From NCBI RefSeq assembly GCF_008831285.2, contig NC_045138.2, forward strand, positions 31,343,934-31,407,933: a stretch of 64,000 nucleotides of DNA, written 5' to 3'. Numbering within the stretch: the first letter of the stretch is position 1; each line of letters opens with the position of its first letter. Positions 1-12,286 of this stretch are shown piece after piece. The translations under genes and the position numbers were made by a program. The stretch is from Nymphaea colorata. Lineage: Eukaryota; Streptophyta; Magnoliopsida; Nymphaeales; Nymphaeaceae. The notes beneath the pieces were generated by a model, which saw nothing but the letters and a program-made list of their open reading frames with translations, searched no databases and was not told where the DNA came from.

Positions 1-583
1 TCCGACTTGCGTGAAATGCTGATAAATTGCCAAGTTCCTATGAACCTCTTGGGACCCTGCAAATTCGTCGCCGACGACGGCCAGAAGCCGGACGAAGATT
101 GCTGCGGATCGTTCAGGGCCGTGAAACCATACTGGCCGCAATGCCTGTGCTCCTTCCTCCTGCAAACCAGCATTAAATCTTCGTCCCTTTACTCGCCCCA
201 CCACATGCAGCTGCTGCAAGCGCCGAAGCTCTGTGGCGTCCCTCATGGCATCTCCGACTGTCCAGGTTCGTCTTCCTCCTCCTCGACCGATTGGTCGTCA
301 AAAATTTCGGTTTTCTTGTTCCATGATCAAGAACCAGAAGCTGCGTGAAATGAAATCTAAGGTGCCTACCACGTGATTTGTAGATGTTCTGGGACTGCCA
401 TCAAATTCCACCGCTTCGAAGTTGTTCGACGTGGAACACGCATCGTCAGGTGTAGCGGATGATTTGCAACCGGATTCGGCGCTTGGAATTACCAGCTCGA
501 GCAAAGGAGCCGCTGTGGAGATCTACCGGACCCTGGGGTTGATGGCGATCCTGATGGCCGCAGCCGCACTGATCCTTGCCTAG
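1..583 (+). CDS. GPI-anchored non-specific lipid transfer protein (LTPG-like), 5'-truncated by window edge
   Basis: Two exons, 1-265 and 384-583, read in frame 1. The 118-base intron starts GTTCG and ends TTTGTAG, and the split codon becomes GAT. The visible 154 residues show the eight-cysteine pattern of plant lipid transfer proteins: C10, C20, C34-C35, C48-x-C50, C78 and C87, with spacings C-x9-C-x13-CC-x12-CxC-x27-C-x8-C. A Ser/Asp-rich linker follows, then a hydrophobic tail, GLMAILMAAAALILA, ending at the stop. That tail is typical of a GPI-anchor signal. Family knowledge: such proteins bind lipids in a hydrophobic cavity at the outer plasma membrane or wall and act in cuticle or wax deposition or defence. 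The signal peptide and start codon lie upstream of the window. The fold and tail are clear; the subfamily and ligand are not. Confidence 0.85.
266..383 (+). other. Intron of the LTPG-like gene
   Basis: GT at 266 and AG at 382-383, phase 1. Reading straight through the donor gives a Ser-rich run and a stop at 346-348. Splicing instead joins the eight-cysteine domain to the GPI-type tail, so the spliced model is preferred. A CACGTG hexamer lies inside at about 371. Confidence 0.75.
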
Positions 584-3190
584 AGCAGTGCTCTGAATTT
601 GAAGATTACTTATCCGTTGATGACTACTTGAATTTGAAGATTGCATCTCTGTTGGTGATCCTCAATCGTTTGGAGTCTCTCTCCGACATCCAGATGACCG
701 GAGAAATCCATGAAGCTGCTTATTTAGTTGTGTGTAAGTGTTCATATCTATTATCCGTCCTTCGACCGGACGGCTGGATATATTTTGTGCGTTGTGGAAA
801 ATATTCTGATGAAGGCACGAATTTAACTTCTATTAGCCAGAGAAACAGAAAATGCAAAATTACATTTTTTGCAATATTGTCATTCGCTAAATTATACTGT
901 TCGTCTATTTCTAATGTCACCAAAACGGATAAGAATAAAATATATATTAGAAGTAAAAACTATTATATATATATATAATGAAGCCATTCTTAGGGTTTAC
1001 ATCATAAGTGTGACTCTTGTTAGAAACTGAAAAATGCTTCTTAAATTATATGCCAAAAAAAAAAAGTCCAAAATTGGACGTTGGCTTAAATAATGCAGCT
1101 GTATAGTACTTTTATATTCACATGAAAACTTAAAAAAGTGAAGCTTATAATGATTTAAACACTTAAGTGACCACATTAAATAAACTACATTAAAATCTAC
1201 CAGTGTGGCTGCATTCAATTCATAGGGAATCGACAAAGCTACTAATTCACTGGATCGGCCAACTCACCAATTGAAATGAATCATATAGTCCTCAAACATC
1301 GAATTAAAGTAATAAAAAATGCTTACAATAATATAATATATCAAATCCTTTAGAAATAAAATTGAAGTAAATGATTTTAAATGAAAATTTACTGGTCACA
1401 CTGTTGAATAGGGTAACGAATCGAATCAAATTGAAGCGCAAACTCTGCTCACATTCCCACGGTATTCGGGAAGAGGAGACATCGTACATGTCAAACACGT
1501 GACATGCACAGGAGACCACTGCATAAGCACAAGATAGTAAAATATTTGCCATACGTTCAGCCTTTTCGTTTCCCCTTTCAGACTTTCCATTTTAAAGTGA
1601 GACATATGATAAGGAATTTTTCGTCGCACTTGAAAGGGGGACACCGTGCGGCAATTATTGCAAGGCCAGAGTCTTTCGAATATATATATATATATTGAAA
1701 AAAATGGTAAGTATTCTCATCATTATGTTATATTATTAATTCATGATTTTTTTTTTGTGTTTTTATTTTAAAAATTTATCTGCTTGAAATGGATGGCTCT
1801 AATTAAATGAAATGGACTCCAACCAAATGACTGAAACGCCCTTAACTAAGTTTTGTAGAAGATACATAACTTGGTAACCTCTATTTTCGTGAAATTAGTT
1901 AACAAAAATTCGTTATCTATTAAAAAAAAATCTTTGAGAGAAAAAACAAAAAAAAAGGAAATCCAACTTTGTGGTCTGTAGAAAATTACTTGGGCTGTAG
2001 TCCCAAAATTATGGATCAACAAACAAGATCCAGACCCATAGTCAGACTCGAAGGACATCAGTGTCATTCTGGGCATTCCGAAGGCTATGAGCAGGAACGA
2101 ACAGAAAAACCTCTCTGATCCGGTACTTTCCGATTCCTCCTCCACGTGTCTGGGCCCCACGTCCCCTGGCCACCCTCGTACGGACGAGGAGTTAAGACCG
2201 TCGATCTAGGCCACAAACATCAAGGGGAATCTCAATCTTCAACCGTCCACGTGTCCAGATTTTAAGTAGCTCCATGCAGAAGAAACTGAAGAAAAAACTT
2301 TTATATATTTGACAATTGACGACGAAAAAGAGAAAAAGGGAGAAGTTAACCAGAGTTAACTAACCATGGTTAGGCGACATGGCAGGCAAACGACGAGCAC
2401 GCTCCAATGATGTTCCCGACGGTCCGTTAACGTCCGTTAACTGTCATTATGTTGCCAGAAGAAGAGCGGGACCCAGGGCCACTTCACGGTTAACCATGGT
2501 TAGGACCACGAGTTAGAACTCGTTTCAACTCATACGACTGAGCTTCGCCTAATTAAATATAACATTTATCATTTTAATTAGATATAGTTTAAGACTTTAA
2601 TTAATTTGATGAAATGACATGTTTCATGTGACAGCCCGTTCGCCGGACCTTGACTCAACACGACTCCGCTCGACTCGATTCATCGGGCTTCGCTTGTTAA
2701 GAGATCTAGCTTGGTCCGAGCCATCGGGCTAAGTCGCGAACCCACTGAGCTCGGTCGTCCTGGCCTTTGGGTTAATATCCCGTTACCAGCCAAGGGAACT
2801 GGCAGAAGCATGGCAGGGCCGTCCGCCATTTGCCGTCTTTCTTGAAACGGCGATTAATTGGCGAGGAATTGAAGGCTGTCTGAACACACGGGACAGTCAT
2901 CATAATTCAATCGCAGCATCATTCATCGAGTTTTGTCGTTTTCTGCGAGTACGAATACGGTGAAACATGCTCGTATATTATACGGTTGGTTTTGGATACA
3001 CTTCAACGTACGCTTGAGTCCCTGTATCGGATCGGGTGGCGCTCATACGCGTTCAAAGATTTTTTTTTTTTTTTGCAGTTTTAATCATTTAAACTTGTTT
3101 CTAATTGGTTCTAAGTAATTAGTCAGCAGACCAATAAACTCGGGAGTCAATACTAATGATGATACTACCATTGGGGTCTAGGACTGTTTC
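584..3190. other. Spacer downstream of the LTPG-like gene
   Basis: No coding exon recognised. It holds the LTPG 3' flank, TA microsatellites at about 964-977 and 1680-1696, and a more GC-rich patch at about 2100-2500. That patch has CACGTG hexamers at about 2142 and 2250 (another at about 1497) and a twice-used motif containing ACCATGGTTAG at about 2362 and 2492. At 2630-2770 there is a fragment rich in GAGCTCG/GACTCG-like words resembling the dispersed family at 40.5 and 46.1 kb. Confidence 0.5.
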
Positions 3191-3194
3191 GTGG

Positions 3195-3405
3195 TAAAGA
3201 TGGTGGGTGGAGATAGAAATTTTTTATTAGAAATGGCAAATTAAAGTTTTTAAATTTTAATATGAAATCAAATATTATTTTTTTAAATTTTTGTATAAAA
3301 CAAGTAAATTTTTTAAAAATTTATATATAATTTAAAAAAAATTGAAGTGGAGCCAAAGCCCATGCGAACCCCTCTTAGCTTTGCCCCTATGGTAGCGGTG
3401 TATCT
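3195..3405. mobile_element. Short non-autonomous repeat remnant (GGTGGAG ... GAGCC-TTTGCCCC type)
   Basis: An AT-rich core lies between a GGGTGGAGATAG-like left end and a right end with GAGCCAAAGCCC and CTTTGCCCC. The same design, with a GGCGGAG-like left end, T/A-rich core and GGCCCC or CTCCGC/CTCCACC right end, recurs near 4170, 43155, 50250 and 56190. It has no coding capacity. The superfamily cannot be assigned from the ends seen. Confidence 0.4.
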
Positions 3406-4167
3406 CTACTTGAATACCACAACCTGCCATTTAAAAAATAGTCACAACGATCAGGAAAATTAACTAAAGACTTGTCTTTTTGCTTGCAATCCGATCGACC
3501 AACTAGGTTATGTTGTTTAATGTTTAGCTATTTAATTTTAAAGCTTTTATTTTTTTTTTATTTGAACGTGGCCCCCCTCCACAAAGAGGTGGTCCATGAA
3601 AATTTTTGAATATTTCAAGAGAAATATCAAAAACTCTTTCATGCCTGAATGTTTTAGATTAATTAGACGCTTGAATTAAGATATATAACACAATAAGTAG
3701 GCAGTTAAATGATAAAATATTGAAACAAGAGTTTGTTTTCTGCTAATTCACGAAGCTTAGGCGTATTTTTGTATATAGATATCTGGCTCTGCCATATTAT
3801 CCAACTTGAATTGGACCAAGGTTCATAAATTGTAGCGGATTCCACGTACTGACCGAACTTAAAGGGGTCCGGACAGAATATTAAATTAGTCTTCTTGTTC
3901 TTGTCATCAAATAAAGGCACCAGTGGGTTTGGTATGAGTCATGTTGGGGTCTAAATGGAAAATATCCAAAACGTTGGGTACCATTATTTAATGCAGAAAA
4001 GGAGAGGATTAATTGATTTCTTATTGTGATATTTTGGTGAAAATGATTTTGAGGGGATAACATTTTCCTTTTTTTCCTTGTTTTTTATTATGCAAAAGGT
4101 GCCTTGGTAATACCTAGTGCGGTGAATACATTTTATGGTCGCATATGCAATGCCTTAACAAATAACA

Positions 4168-4385
4168 TGTGGTCAATGGCGGAGTTAGAATTTTTTGACT
4201 ATGGAACACTTTTATAAAAAAAATTATTTTTGAAGGGACACAATATATATAAATAAGTAAATAATTATAAGAAATCTATGTAAAAATATGCAAAAATAAA
4301 TAAAAATTTTTGTTGCTGGCGTGGGCAACTGTTCACACCCTTTAGTTTTAGAAGACACCCAAAATTAGGTCTATCCCAAACTTAA
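4168..4385. mobile_element. Short non-autonomous repeat remnant (GGCGGAG family)
   Basis: Begins with TGGCGGAGTTAGAATTTTT, has an AT-rich middle, and carries a GTGGGCAACTGTTCACACCC segment. That segment resembles the GTGGGCAGTTGCC block at 43191 and the GTGGGCAATTGCC block at 50280. It is degenerate and non-coding. Confidence 0.4.
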
Positions 4386-4721
4386 TTTACATACATGGAA
4401 GATATTTCTGAATTCAAGTTTTGCTTGAGTTAGCTCGAGCTTAGTTGAGCTAAGCTCAATATCTGCTAGGCTCAAACTAGAGTTTCATTGAAGACAGCTT
4501 GCTGGATGCACTATTTACTTGCATATCTAAAAAGTTTCATCACTAAACTTTTCGCCTTTTGATCCTCTTTGATTAATGAATTCTTTGCATAATTTCAACC
4601 TCAAGTCCTTAGACAAACCTAGCATGACATCAGTGGTGAAGCAAAAACTTTTTAGTTGAGAAAGACCCTTCACATACTTAGTAAAATGATTGAGCGCCAC
4701 TAGATATAAATAAGCAGTTCC

Positions 4722-4800
4722 GATGGGCATAACATAGCTGGTCAGGCCGTGGGTTAGTAAAAGTTTGGTGATCAGTTTGATTCCTAAGAGTGTTATTATT
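4722..4800 (+). repeat. Possible tRNA-derived SINE head
   Basis: Contains an A-box-like ACATAGCTGG at about 4732 and, some 40 bases on, a B-box-like GTTTGATTCC. The same pair (AGCTGGTT then GTTC-ATTCC) occurs near 50840 and 54095. I see no cloverleaf good enough for a functional tRNA. Confidence 0.3.
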
Positions 4801-5799
4801 ACGGATTATAAACGGCAACAAGCACTATTCTCAGGTTCAAATGAGCAAATGTAAGTCCACCCAAGTCTCGAAGCTGCCCTAAAACTCAGAGCCGGACGAA
4901 GGGAAGTTGGCTTCTTCAAGGTATCTTTGGAGCCAACTAATATGTAAGTATATGAATTTTGTGCGACTGCATGTGGTTCAAACCCTTGCATCACACACAT
5001 CTAAGGGCATTTATGGACTGAACTTGGACCAATGGACTGAACCCGGGCCGACCCATCCGATCTGGGTTTGATTTTGCAGGGCAAAAGAAGAAAGCTACCA
5101 TATAAGACAACCAGTTTGTAACCCTAATTGGGTAAACACATTCTAACTTCTTTTAGGAGATTTAAGGCATTCAAACGCTTCAAAGAGAAAATGATATGAA
5201 AATTGCATTCCCTATACGTAATGTTAGTTGGTGAGTCATAATCATCTGCTGTAGCTATTGCTTCCAACCTCTAGATCAAGAGTCTATGACAAGATGATTG
5301 CCATTATTATGGAGTTATACAATCACTAGGGCCCTATCCAAAAGTGTGAAAAATAAGAAACTTTTATACCAAATGAAAGGGACAAGCGTTCATGAACTTT
5401 ATAGGTTAAAGTGAAAAACAGCCTTCTATAGGGAATTTGTATTTTTTTTTATAGAAAATGTCAAAAATGAAGCTTCAATGCAGCCAAATTTGAACCGCTA
5501 GAATAATGAATGACATGCTATAAGCTAGGAAATCATGACAGACAAATGATTCGATGAAAAAAAGAAAGAGAATCTAAAATAGACATGGGCTTCCCTTTGA
5601 AGTCTAAGGTAGCAATTGGACAACAGATTGAAATGATTTTTTTTTTTTCAAGAAACTTTGTTTTTGTAAAAATCATTTTCTTAATGAGTTTTGGAAAACA
5701 TAGGTTATGAAATTAGTGCTTTCGTGCCACTTGAGCCGGCCAAAAAAGGAGTTTCGGAGTGCTTTGCGTGTAAAACGCCTTTCTAGGCATGCCTTTAAA

Positions 5800-6068
5800 G
5801 GTGCGTTTGGATGGCACCTTCAAAAAACTTGGTTTTGTGAAAACCTAGTTTTGAAAAACCTGACTAAAAACCTAGTTTTGTAGAACTTGGTTTCGAAGTT
5901 TGGATGACAAGCGAAAAACTTGGTTTAGAAGTAGTTCCTCATGCCTTCCATGAAAACCAGGTTTCGACAAAACCCAGTTTTAATGTCATCCAAACCCTCT
6001 ACGAAACCCAGTTTTAAGGCAAAACCATGTGTTGTCTCCCGGTTTCTGATTGTCATCCAAACACCTCC
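5800..6068. mobile_element. MITE of about 270 bp with GGTGCGTTTGGATG termini
   Basis: The left end GGTGCGTTTGGATG is mirrored by a right end CATCCAAACACCTCC. TAAA is present immediately outside both ends (5796-5799 and 6069-6072), a plausible target duplication. The interior repeats words such as AAACCTAGTTTTG in both orientations, so the whole element can fold back. It has no coding capacity. The termini and TAA-like target resemble PIF/Harbinger (Tourist-type) MITEs, but that assignment is by inspection only. Confidence 0.65.
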
Positions 6069-7076
6069 TAAAGTCATTCTTTCCGGGATTGAGACCGGAG
6101 GAAGCCAGACATTCCTTACATTTGAATGCATGATCTTGAAATATATCTCATCTTTCAAGAATATTGCAATTTTTTCTAGAAAACCGTATGATCACATCTA
6201 GCGTTTGAATATAACATTCAAGAATATGATCAATTATTATATTATATCACATGAAACAGAAGCAACATGATTTTTTTTTTTTTTTTGAAACGTACGTTCT
6301 GAGAACATGCATTTCGAGAACACAATGTCCAGCTCGGAGTAAAAAAAAACTCCAGAGAAACACGAGCCTCAAACACGAAAGTTAGGATTAACAAGATTGC
6401 ATGGTGAAAGTACCACGTATATCATAACGAGGGAATCTCGAGATTTAATATTCGACAGATTTTTTTCTCCTGCCTCGCACACGTCGGGGTAAATGTTAGA
6501 AAAGTGAATAATGGATGCTCGTACCAACTGTCCATCCCACTTGTTGTTTGCATCACTATGGTTAAAAACTGAGGTGTACCCGCAGTCCTGCCTTCCTCTC
6601 AATTATTAGAATCCCGCAGCAAGCTAAGAGGTAAAAGAAAGAACAAAACAAAAGCAACAAAAAGTAAAGGGACTTTAGAATCAAAAGCGTCTGTTACCGT
6701 CGGTAAAAAAGGAAAAATGACAAAGAAACTTTTGTGTTTGCAGCATACAAAAGGTTTAATGAGTTAAGCACACTTGAGAGTAAGACTTCAATAAAGTTGG
6801 CCATATTCTTGTGTACTGAGTACTGAAAGGTGTTGAGATGAAGACTGAAGACCCTATGTAGAGTCTCAAAGCGGATTGGCATAATGGGTACCGCAGAGAC
6901 TTATAGGCGATCAGTATCTGTTTTGAATGTTCGAGATGTTAACTTTTTATGCTATGCTTCTAAAAGAAGCGTCATTGACGTGCAAGTTGAAACATGACAT
7001 AAATGGTACCCCAAGACATGAAAGTATGCTTTTTATCTTACGAAAGAACTAGGGGTTGGACAGAAGCTTCGGCATT

Positions 7077-7195
7077 CAGTCGGGTGGTGAGTTTTTCCCG
7101 CTCACCTAAAAGACCTTTCATAGAGTTTCATCTTTTCAGTCGGGTGGTGAGTTTTCCCCATTCACCTAAAAGACGTTTCATAAAGTTTCATCTTA
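7077..7195. repeat. Tandem duplication, two units of about 60 bp
   Basis: Both units open with CAGTCGGGTGGTGAGTTTT and run through a CACCTAAAAGAC segment to AGTTTCATCTT. The second unit starts at 7137. A few substitutions separate them. No gene overlaps. Confidence 0.85.
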
Positions 7196-7684
7196 AAGTG
7201 GAAACCTAATATGAAAAATATAAAATATCTACTAAAGGATTTATGTACCCCAATCATGCATGTGCATGTTCATGTCTGCACATGTGTCCCTTTCATTATA
7301 CTAATTAATCTCACTAATCCTCCCAAGTAAGCTGGTTGAAAGGAAATCAACTTCTCCAACCAAATTGAGATGAACTTGGTATGAAGAACAGTAGCAGAGG
7401 CATGTGTGTGCTTGCGCGGGCAATTGCCTGAAATAATCTGTTTATATGTTAATTAACTTATAACTATTATCTTATTTATACATTGGTGCCTTTTAAATGT
7501 CTAAAATTTAAAGTATTAATGTCATAAACCATATTCAATGATAAGCTGTTGTTGAACCAAGGCGCAAATTTTGAATTTCGGCCCTATAAGGTGCCTGGAA
7601 ATCATAATCTAAAATATAGTCCTAAAATCTCAAGGTTTGAATACGAATCGTAGTCACAAATATTGTTTATGAGTTTCAAAAAGT

Positions 7685-8008
7685 TAGGTTCATCTGGAAT
7701 ACAATATGGCAGAGTTGTTTTTCTCAAGAAAGCTTAAAAAAATTAAAAAAAAAAAGATCTTAAAAGTAAAACATGGTAAATAAAAAAATGTAAAAAACAT
7801 AAAAAAAACACAAAAATATGAAAAAACAAAAGATATAACAAATAAAAAAGTACGTGAAAACCCCCAAATGGGAAATTGCAAAACAAAACATTTTTTTCGT
7901 GTTTTTTTGGGTTTTGGTGTTCTTTACAATAAAAACAAACTTTTTTGCCATTTTCTTCTGCTTACTCATTATTAATATTTTAATGTTTTTTATATAGAAA
8001 AACACGGT
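7685..8008. mobile_element. AT-rich dispersed repeat, copy 1
   Basis: An A-rich left half and T-rich right half bounded by GGCAGAGTTGTTTTTCTC and TATTTGTGACTAT. The left motif recurs at about 54695, and the right motif recurs as TATTTGTGACTATGG at about 27596. It looks like a foldback non-autonomous element with no coding capacity. Confidence 0.45.
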
Positions 8009-8804
8009 ATTTGTGACTATGCGGTTGAACTAACGCAACGGATTAGAACCCAAAGTCCATGGTTCATATGGGATTCTGTCCTCCGAAAATACTGAAAACA
8101 TGTCTGATTTCCTGTGGATCGAAGTATCGGTTTCATGTCAGAACCCGCTCCAAGTCTAAATGAAAAATGGTATAGTAGGTGCGAGCTCCAAATGTAATAT
8201 ATGGATCTCAAACTAACATAACATACTTTGGGCATGATCTCAAAGTCGCCATTGCCATATAGTTAGGGAAGCCAATGGGTTTGGCAGGATCCATTATCTG
8301 ATCCAAATCCAAGTCTTATCAATTTGGGTTGGCAAACTAAACCGGATCCGTTTACTAATCCAATTGTGGACTCATTTCATTGGTTCCACTCGAGTCCAAG
8401 AGATCCGAATTATTCAAGTGCTATGTCAATAGGTAGGTAAAAAGGCAATGTTTAGCAGTACCACCTTCAACTTCTCGACCAGATTTTAGCCCATCAAGTT
8501 GGATCTGACAAATCCCTGCATTTGATGTAAATCGGATCCATTTACATGCTTTAGAAATGCATGAGTTTGTGGGAAAAAAAAAATCAAATTCAACTATTAC
8601 CTGAATTTTTAAGCATATAGATATTAGTATGCTGTACATTTATACGTATTGCGCAGGTCCATGCAGAGCATGACTTGGGTTCCAAGACTCGTCTCGCTGA
8701 TTTTGATGCACAACACTGGAGAAAAAGGAAAATGGGAAAAGAAAAAACCAGAAGGAAAAAGAAGAGAAGGAAGAAAAAGTAGTCCACAAGATTCAATCCT
8801 TTCT

Positions 8805-8812
8805 TATATATA
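8805..8812 (+). promoter_or_regulatory. Candidate TATA box of the FLZ gene
   Basis: TATATATA precedes a pyrimidine-rich leader (CATCC ... CTCTCCCACTGACC). The site is 1.25 kb upstream of the start codon, which fits a 5'UTR split by a long intron ending at 10026. Chance AT-rich sequence is possible. Confidence 0.4.
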
Positions 8813-8839
8813 TGTCATCCTATTTGTTTTCCCACATTT

Positions 8840-10062
8840 GGGACTCTGATCTCTCCCACTGACCTGAAAAAACCAGGTTGAGCTATTATCCCAGACACCC
8901 ACATTCTCCCAGATTGCAGAAATCTTCCTCTATGGGCATTGATCATCAGATTGTTCCTTCTTGGTGTTCTAAAATTTCTACCATCTCTGCCTCCTTTTGA
9001 TGGTGTCTTGCTTGTTTCTTTTGTTTTATTCATGGAGGATGCTTTCTGCAGCTTTTTTTGGTCCTTCACACGGTTTTGCGTTCCCTTTCCGTTTTGAAGC
9101 CATGTTGGTTTTTTCTTTCTTGGCTTTATTTTTCTTTAGTTGGTGATCCTCCATTCATTTCCGTTGCTACCTTTATTTTCTGGATTTTGGTGCTTTGGTA
9201 TTGCATTTGCATGGTTGTTTGGTTCCTTTGTGTTTGCTTTTAGTAGTTTGGGTGTGGTTTTTCACTTTTCCTCTCGATCATTTCTGCAGGTCATTTCATT
9301 TCCTTCTGCTTTTCTTAATGTCTGTTCTCTCTCCACACTGTGAGATGGTTTTCAGTTTTCTTCTTCCATCTACTGTGGCAATATGAAGATGGTTCAGCTG
9401 CCCTTTTCTTCTTACCTTCCTAAAGCAGCATGAGTCTTGTCCATGTGAAGCTTCCTGACCTTTCTTTCCATTAACTTCTATCTGATTCAATCAATTTCAT
9501 TCATATATTCTTGTCTGCCTTTTATTAAGGGGAAAATCTCGTTTTCTTTTGGTGTTTGTGTTGAAAAAAGAAGGATCTTCCCTTTTCCTTTCCACTATCT
9601 AAGCTTTATTACTTGTCTCTTGCTGGTGGTGGCTTTCTTCTAATCTTATTTTAGTCTCTGTGCTGTCCGCTTTTTGAGTTTTTTTTTTTCCCTTCTGGTT
9701 GATTTATGCAAGATAGCAAAAAGCTTTTATTTGCAATTTGTAGTGACAGAAAAACAACTCCTTCTTTTCCTATCATGTTTATTATGTTGCTGAATGTGGG
9801 TCCTTTTTCTCCTTCAGTTTGTGACCATCATGCAAGATATTTATGCTGTAATGTTCTCTTTCAATCGAAAACTAGTATCCGTAATATAGCGCCATCGGCG
9901 CCATCATCTTGGTTTTATACTTTTATCCGTCGTTTTTATGTTGGTCCTAGCATCGACTCTTTTTCTGTTGATTAATCATTTGGGTTGTTGAAGCTAAGTT
10001 CTAATTCTTCCTGTTGGCCTGTGCAGGTTTGAAATCTCAGATTTTGTTTGGGTTTTAAGATA
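8840..10062 (+). other. Predicted 5' leader and leader intron of the FLZ gene
   Basis: A leader exon probably starts near 8840. From about 9000 the plus strand is strongly T-rich, as in a plant intron, up to an acceptor TGTGCAG ending at 10026, 36 bases before the start codon. The donor is not certain. The open frame at 9706-9975 lies inside this intron and is not taken as a gene. Confidence 0.5.
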
Positions 10063-12286
10063 ATGCTGAGGAAGGTCAAGAGGGATCAGAGTAAGGGAGA
10101 GCTCATGCTTGATCATTGTTCAAATTTCACACAGAAGCATAAAAGCACTTCCTTTTTCAGGATCCCCAGCTTATTTGTGGGGTTTACTCCCAAGAGTGTT
10201 TCAGACTGTGATTCCGTTAGGAGTCCAACTTCCCCTTTAGACGCTATAATTTTTTCTAGTTTTGGATGCTCATTGTGGTCACAAAAGTCAGAACCTGATA
10301 GTTTCCAAAGCCCGAGGAAGAGCTGGTGTTCTGAAGGCATAGGTCTTGGTATTGTTGGCTCACTCACTGATGTGGAAACCCGTCAGGCTGAAAATTGTGC
10401 AGGGAAATCCGATACCAAGAACATACTCTTCGGTTCACAGTTGAGGATCAATGTCCCTAAGGGCAGAAGGAGTCAAAACCATTATTTGGATAAGATAGTT
10501 CCTCCTATAACAAGTCCCAAATCTTTACCAAACTACGTCTTCTCTGCACAAAGCAGGATTAAGTCTGGCCTTTCGAACTTGGGATGTTCTCAGGTTCCAT
10601 CAGAGTCAAATGCTTTCCCATTGGAGGCCGGAAAGTCCATTGATCGTCGACCATGTTCATCTGGTTCTATCCCAAACAGTGCTAGCTTCTTGTCGAGGCA
10701 TGCTCAAACGGACTTGCTCTGTTCTGAATCAAATGTGAATTTGAACAATTCTGCGTCGGACCTGCCTCAGTTAGACGTGGGGCTTCATGGGTTCCCAACC
10801 AGTTCAAACTGCAATCTCAGATGTGCTCTATCTGCAAGTGAAATTGAGCTTTCTGAAGATTACACATGTGTGATAACTCATGGCCCAAATCCTAAGACAA
10901 AACATATTTATGGAGATTATATCTTAGAGGAGAACTGTATGTTTGAGATTCCTGCTGGCAGCAAGCCAGACAAGATGAACTCAGATGTGACATCACCTGA
11001 TTGCCAATCTTTCCTGCTGGATGATTTCTTGAGCATTTGTTTTGCTTGCAAAAAGAACTTGGTGCAAGGGGAAGACATCTACATGTACAGGTTTCTCTTT
11101 AAAAATCCATGTAGTTAGTTGCATGCTTTTGCTGTTCTATATTTGAACAAAAGTAAGAATTGCATGATCTGAATGGTATGCCTTTTTTGCATTCACTCCT
11201 TCGAATATTTACTATTTTTTTGGTGATAAGTTTTTTGAGTGGCATTTCTCCAGTTGTTGCTTAACTTCTTGCAGTTCTGCTTTCAACTGTTTTCTTGATA
11301 TCGATTCTCTCATACAATGATATTGTACTTGATATTTTTTCTATTCTTAACCCCGAAATTGTATAGGTTTGTTAAATTGGATACTGATACTGATTTTAAA
11401 TGATTTAACACGAATTTGCACTGATTCTGCTAGTAACTTGTTTTTGCAGAAACTGATGTTCGGTTCGAGCATGACTTACGTTCTATTTTATTGCTGTAGC
11501 TTATCCCTCCTGCTTGTTCTTTGCCTGATTATTTTTCACACCGTTATTTTGAGCTTTTGACAGACCATGTTAACTTTTTTTTGCTTTAGGATTACACACT
11601 GGACAAAATGCAAATTTCGATGCTTTTTTTTTGAGGTGGAGTGACCTATGTATAGGAATTAGACTAATTCATGTTTTTCCTTCTATTTCTTGTTTCAGAT
11701 ACTTTATCCAAAATATTAAGTACTTGATGAGTTTGAGCCCACGTTTTCATAGTTGATCCTTTTTAAGGCCTGGAATTAGTTCTCATGCTTATGCTGCATA
11801 TGTAGGCCAGTGATTCATCATAACCCAGATCAAATTCAAAATTCATGGCCAGTTTGTGGATAGCATGGCCTTAAAATTTCGGCTTATTATTTGATGAAGA
11901 TTAATCCGTTTGAATCTATAATAGATTCCTTTATTTACATTTATATGGGTCCTAACTCTGTCGTTATTTGTTTGAAAATGCTTGCACTTCCGGTTTCACT
12001 TTGCCCAGCAGTTGTAGCCAGTATCCGCAGTCTGTCCTTTCTCTCCCTCTCTTATAAAAACAAGCGCACACGGACATTCTTCAGTTTGTATTTTTAAATA
12101 TCAACCATAGACTAATGATTTTCTGAATTTGTTCTTTGTCACTGCCACAGAGGTGATAAAGCATTTTGCAGTTCTGAGTGCCGGGCACGAGAGATGATTA
12201 TGGATGAGGGAATGGAGGATACTCTGGAGACTTCACCGCCTCCATCCAAAGCTGCTTCTTCCGATGAAGTTCTCTTCCCTAGCTAG
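10063..12286 (+). CDS. FCS-like zinc finger (FLZ, DUF581) protein
   Basis: Two coding exons, 10063-11090 and 12151-12286, joined in phase 2 with codon AGA across the splice, give 387 residues. The start ATG opens MLRKVKRDQSKG, the usual first residues of long FLZ proteins. The FLZ domain is near the C-terminus: FLSICFACKKNL, then DIYMYRGD, then FCSSECRAREM. Zinc ligands are C326, C329, C349 and C353, and the intron falls in the middle of the finger between DIYMY and RGD. The N-terminal 320 residues are Ser-rich and look disordered, with a conserved-looking FTPKSVSDCDSVRSPTSPLD segment at about residues 38-60. Family knowledge: FLZ proteins bind SnRK1 kinase subunits and act as adaptors in energy and stress signalling in nucleus and cytoplasm. 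The long intron interrupting the finger and the leader intron fit this family. The exact paralogue is not assigned. Confidence 0.93.

Larger units (their letters stand above)
6069..8800. other. Spacer upstream of the FLZ gene
   Basis: No gene recognised. It contains a 60-bp tandem duplication at 7077-7195, an AT-rich repeat copy at about 7685-8008, and a GGATCC/ATCCAAAT-rich low-complexity segment at about 8290-8410. The short reading frames here match no family. Confidence 0.45.

Noticed and set aside
9706-9975. 89-codon plus frame upstream of the FLZ start
   Set aside because: Lies in the T-rich leader intron that ends with a good acceptor at 10026. No family resemblance.
10048-10062. Start of the FLZ protein at 10048
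   Set aside because: The codon there is TTG. The first ATG in frame, at 10063, gives the typical MLRK opening.
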